From Bacillota bacterium (GTDB taxonomy: Bacteria; Bacillota; Dethiobacteria; DTU022; UBA8154): a stretch of DNA of 6,837 bases. The stretch lies in the NCBI GenBank assembly GCA_003456095.1, contig DMPF01000110.1:1-6837 (forward strand), given 5' to 3'. The notes under the pieces were generated by a model. That model was not told where the DNA came from. It saw only the letters and a program-made list of their open reading frames with translations, and ran no database searches. Position 1 is the stretch's first letter, and every line of letters begins with the position of its first letter. This document shows positions 6,682 through 6,837 of the stretch, one piece after another. The position numbers were made by a program, and so were the translations under genes.

Positions 6682-6726
6682 TTTGATAACCAGATATTAT
6701 GATAATTATATAATTAGATTATCAAA
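6682..6726. promoter_or_regulatory. Candidate MarR operator palindromes over the promoter
   Basis: TAATTATATAATTA (6703-6716) is a perfect 14-bp palindrome covering the -10 hexamer. A second, wider inverted pair, TTTGATAA (6682-6689) and TTATCAAA (6719-6726), surrounds it with a 29-bp spacer. Binding of a MarR dimer here would block polymerase, giving autorepression. The region is very A/T-rich, so short palindromes can arise by chance; position supports the call more than sequence does. Confidence 0.55.
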
Positions 6727-6733
6727 CAATCAA
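6705..6733 (-). promoter_or_regulatory. Sigma-A-type promoter of marR-ATPase operon
   Basis: On the - strand, TTGATT (6733-6728) and a perfect TATAAT (6710-6705) are separated by 17 bases. The -10 is 20 bases upstream of the strong AAAGGAGGT ribosome site, giving a short leader. This is the best promoter match in the window and the only evident one for marR and the ATPase. Confidence 0.75.
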
Positions 6734-6763
6734 ATTATACGGCCTTCCCCTATTTCTGTCAAG

Positions 6764-6800
6764 AAAAAATTTCGGGACACACAAAAAATTTCGGGACACA
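6764..6800 (+). repeat. Two-copy 18-bp direct repeat with CGGGACA core
   Basis: AAAAAATTTCGGGACACA occurs at 6764-6781 and again, identically, at 6783-6800, separated by one base (period 19). The second copy runs into the large palindrome that ends the window. Both copies lie upstream of the marR promoter, beyond its -35, in non-coding DNA. Confidence 0.9.
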
Positions 6801-6837
6801 ATGAAAATTTTTATGCATAAAAATTTTCATTGTGTCC
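6794..6837. repeat. Perfect 44-bp palindrome running to the window edge
   Basis: Two 22-nt arms meet at 6815/6816 (central ATGCAT) with no mismatch. The arms carry GGACACAATGAAAATTTTT and its complement. The right arm reaches the last base of the window, so the palindrome may be longer; TCG just before the left arm predicts CGA next. It resembles the hairpin at 3689-3738 in order of blocks (CGGGACA, ATGAAAATTTT, centre, mirror). There is no long T run within the window to mark it as a standard terminator, but sequence beyond the edge is unseen. Confidence 0.9.

Noticed and set aside
6764..6800. Direct repeats as a CRISPR fragment
   Set aside because: Only two copies, one base apart; there are no spacers and no cas genes.
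6670..6837. Riboswitch or metal-sensing leader RNA for the marR operon
   Set aside because: The distance from the predicted -10 to the start codon is too short for a structured leader, and the repeats lie upstream of the promoter, so they are not transcribed with it.
3660..6837. Complete insertion sequence or composite transposon
   Set aside because: There is no transposase, and the flanking repeats are imperfect relatives without visible target duplications; kept only as a hypothesis.

Overview
The window looks like the chromosome of an anaerobic, Gram-positive-type bacterium, probably a Clostridia-class Firmicute of acetogenic or syntrophic lifestyle. The basis is the gene content (a formate dehydrogenase coupled to NuoE/NuoF-type flavoprotein subunits, with a CO dehydrogenase/acetyl-CoA synthase-related small protein between them), strong AGGAGG-type ribosome sites, a canonical sigma-A-type promoter and moderate G+C. 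Genus cannot be fixed from the sequence.

Region 1 (1-3635, + strand) is the 3' part of a formate dehydrogenase operon. It begins inside the catalytic molybdopterin subunit (C-terminal 195 residues visible). It continues with a 199-aa protein resembling the CdhB/acetyl-CoA synthase epsilon family (start overlaps the previous stop as ATGA), a 160-aa NuoE-like [2Fe-2S] protein, and a 646-aa NuoF-like flavoprotein with an N-terminal [2Fe-2S] domain and a C-terminal 2x[4Fe-4S] ferredoxin domain (again an ATGA overlap). Together they predict a cytoplasmic NAD(P)-linked, possibly electron-bifurcating, formate dehydrogenase / CO2 reductase. Electrons would pass between formate at the Mo/W site and NAD(P)H at FMN, perhaps with ferredoxin as a third partner.

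Region 2 (3636-3775) is a convergent intergenic stretch holding a long imperfect hairpin with a T tract. It is probably a bidirectional terminator, and it is also a member of a small repeat family.

Region 3 (3776-6669, - strand) reads, in transcription order, a MarR-family repressor, a P1B-type heavy-metal ATPase without an N-terminal metal-binding domain, and a stand-alone two-CBS-domain protein. MarR and the ATPase are 35 bp apart and probably co-transcribed from a TTGATT-17-TATAAT promoter whose -10 lies in a perfect 14-bp palindrome, a likely autoregulatory operator. The CBS gene has its own plausible promoter. MarR carries His/Glu residues at positions matching the zinc ligands of AdcR-type regulators, so metal sensing is a reasonable hypothesis.

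Region 4 (6670-6837) is non-coding: the marR promoter/operator, an 18-bp direct repeat, and a perfect 44-bp palindrome that runs to the window edge. The hairpin at 3689-3738, a half copy at 4306-4331 and the structure at 6764-6837 share AAAATTTT blocks with a CGGGACA / TGTCCCG core. This repeat family brackets the metal cassette and is the least explained signal in the window. No complete novel system was identified; no transposase, CRISPR array, tRNA or rRNA was seen.
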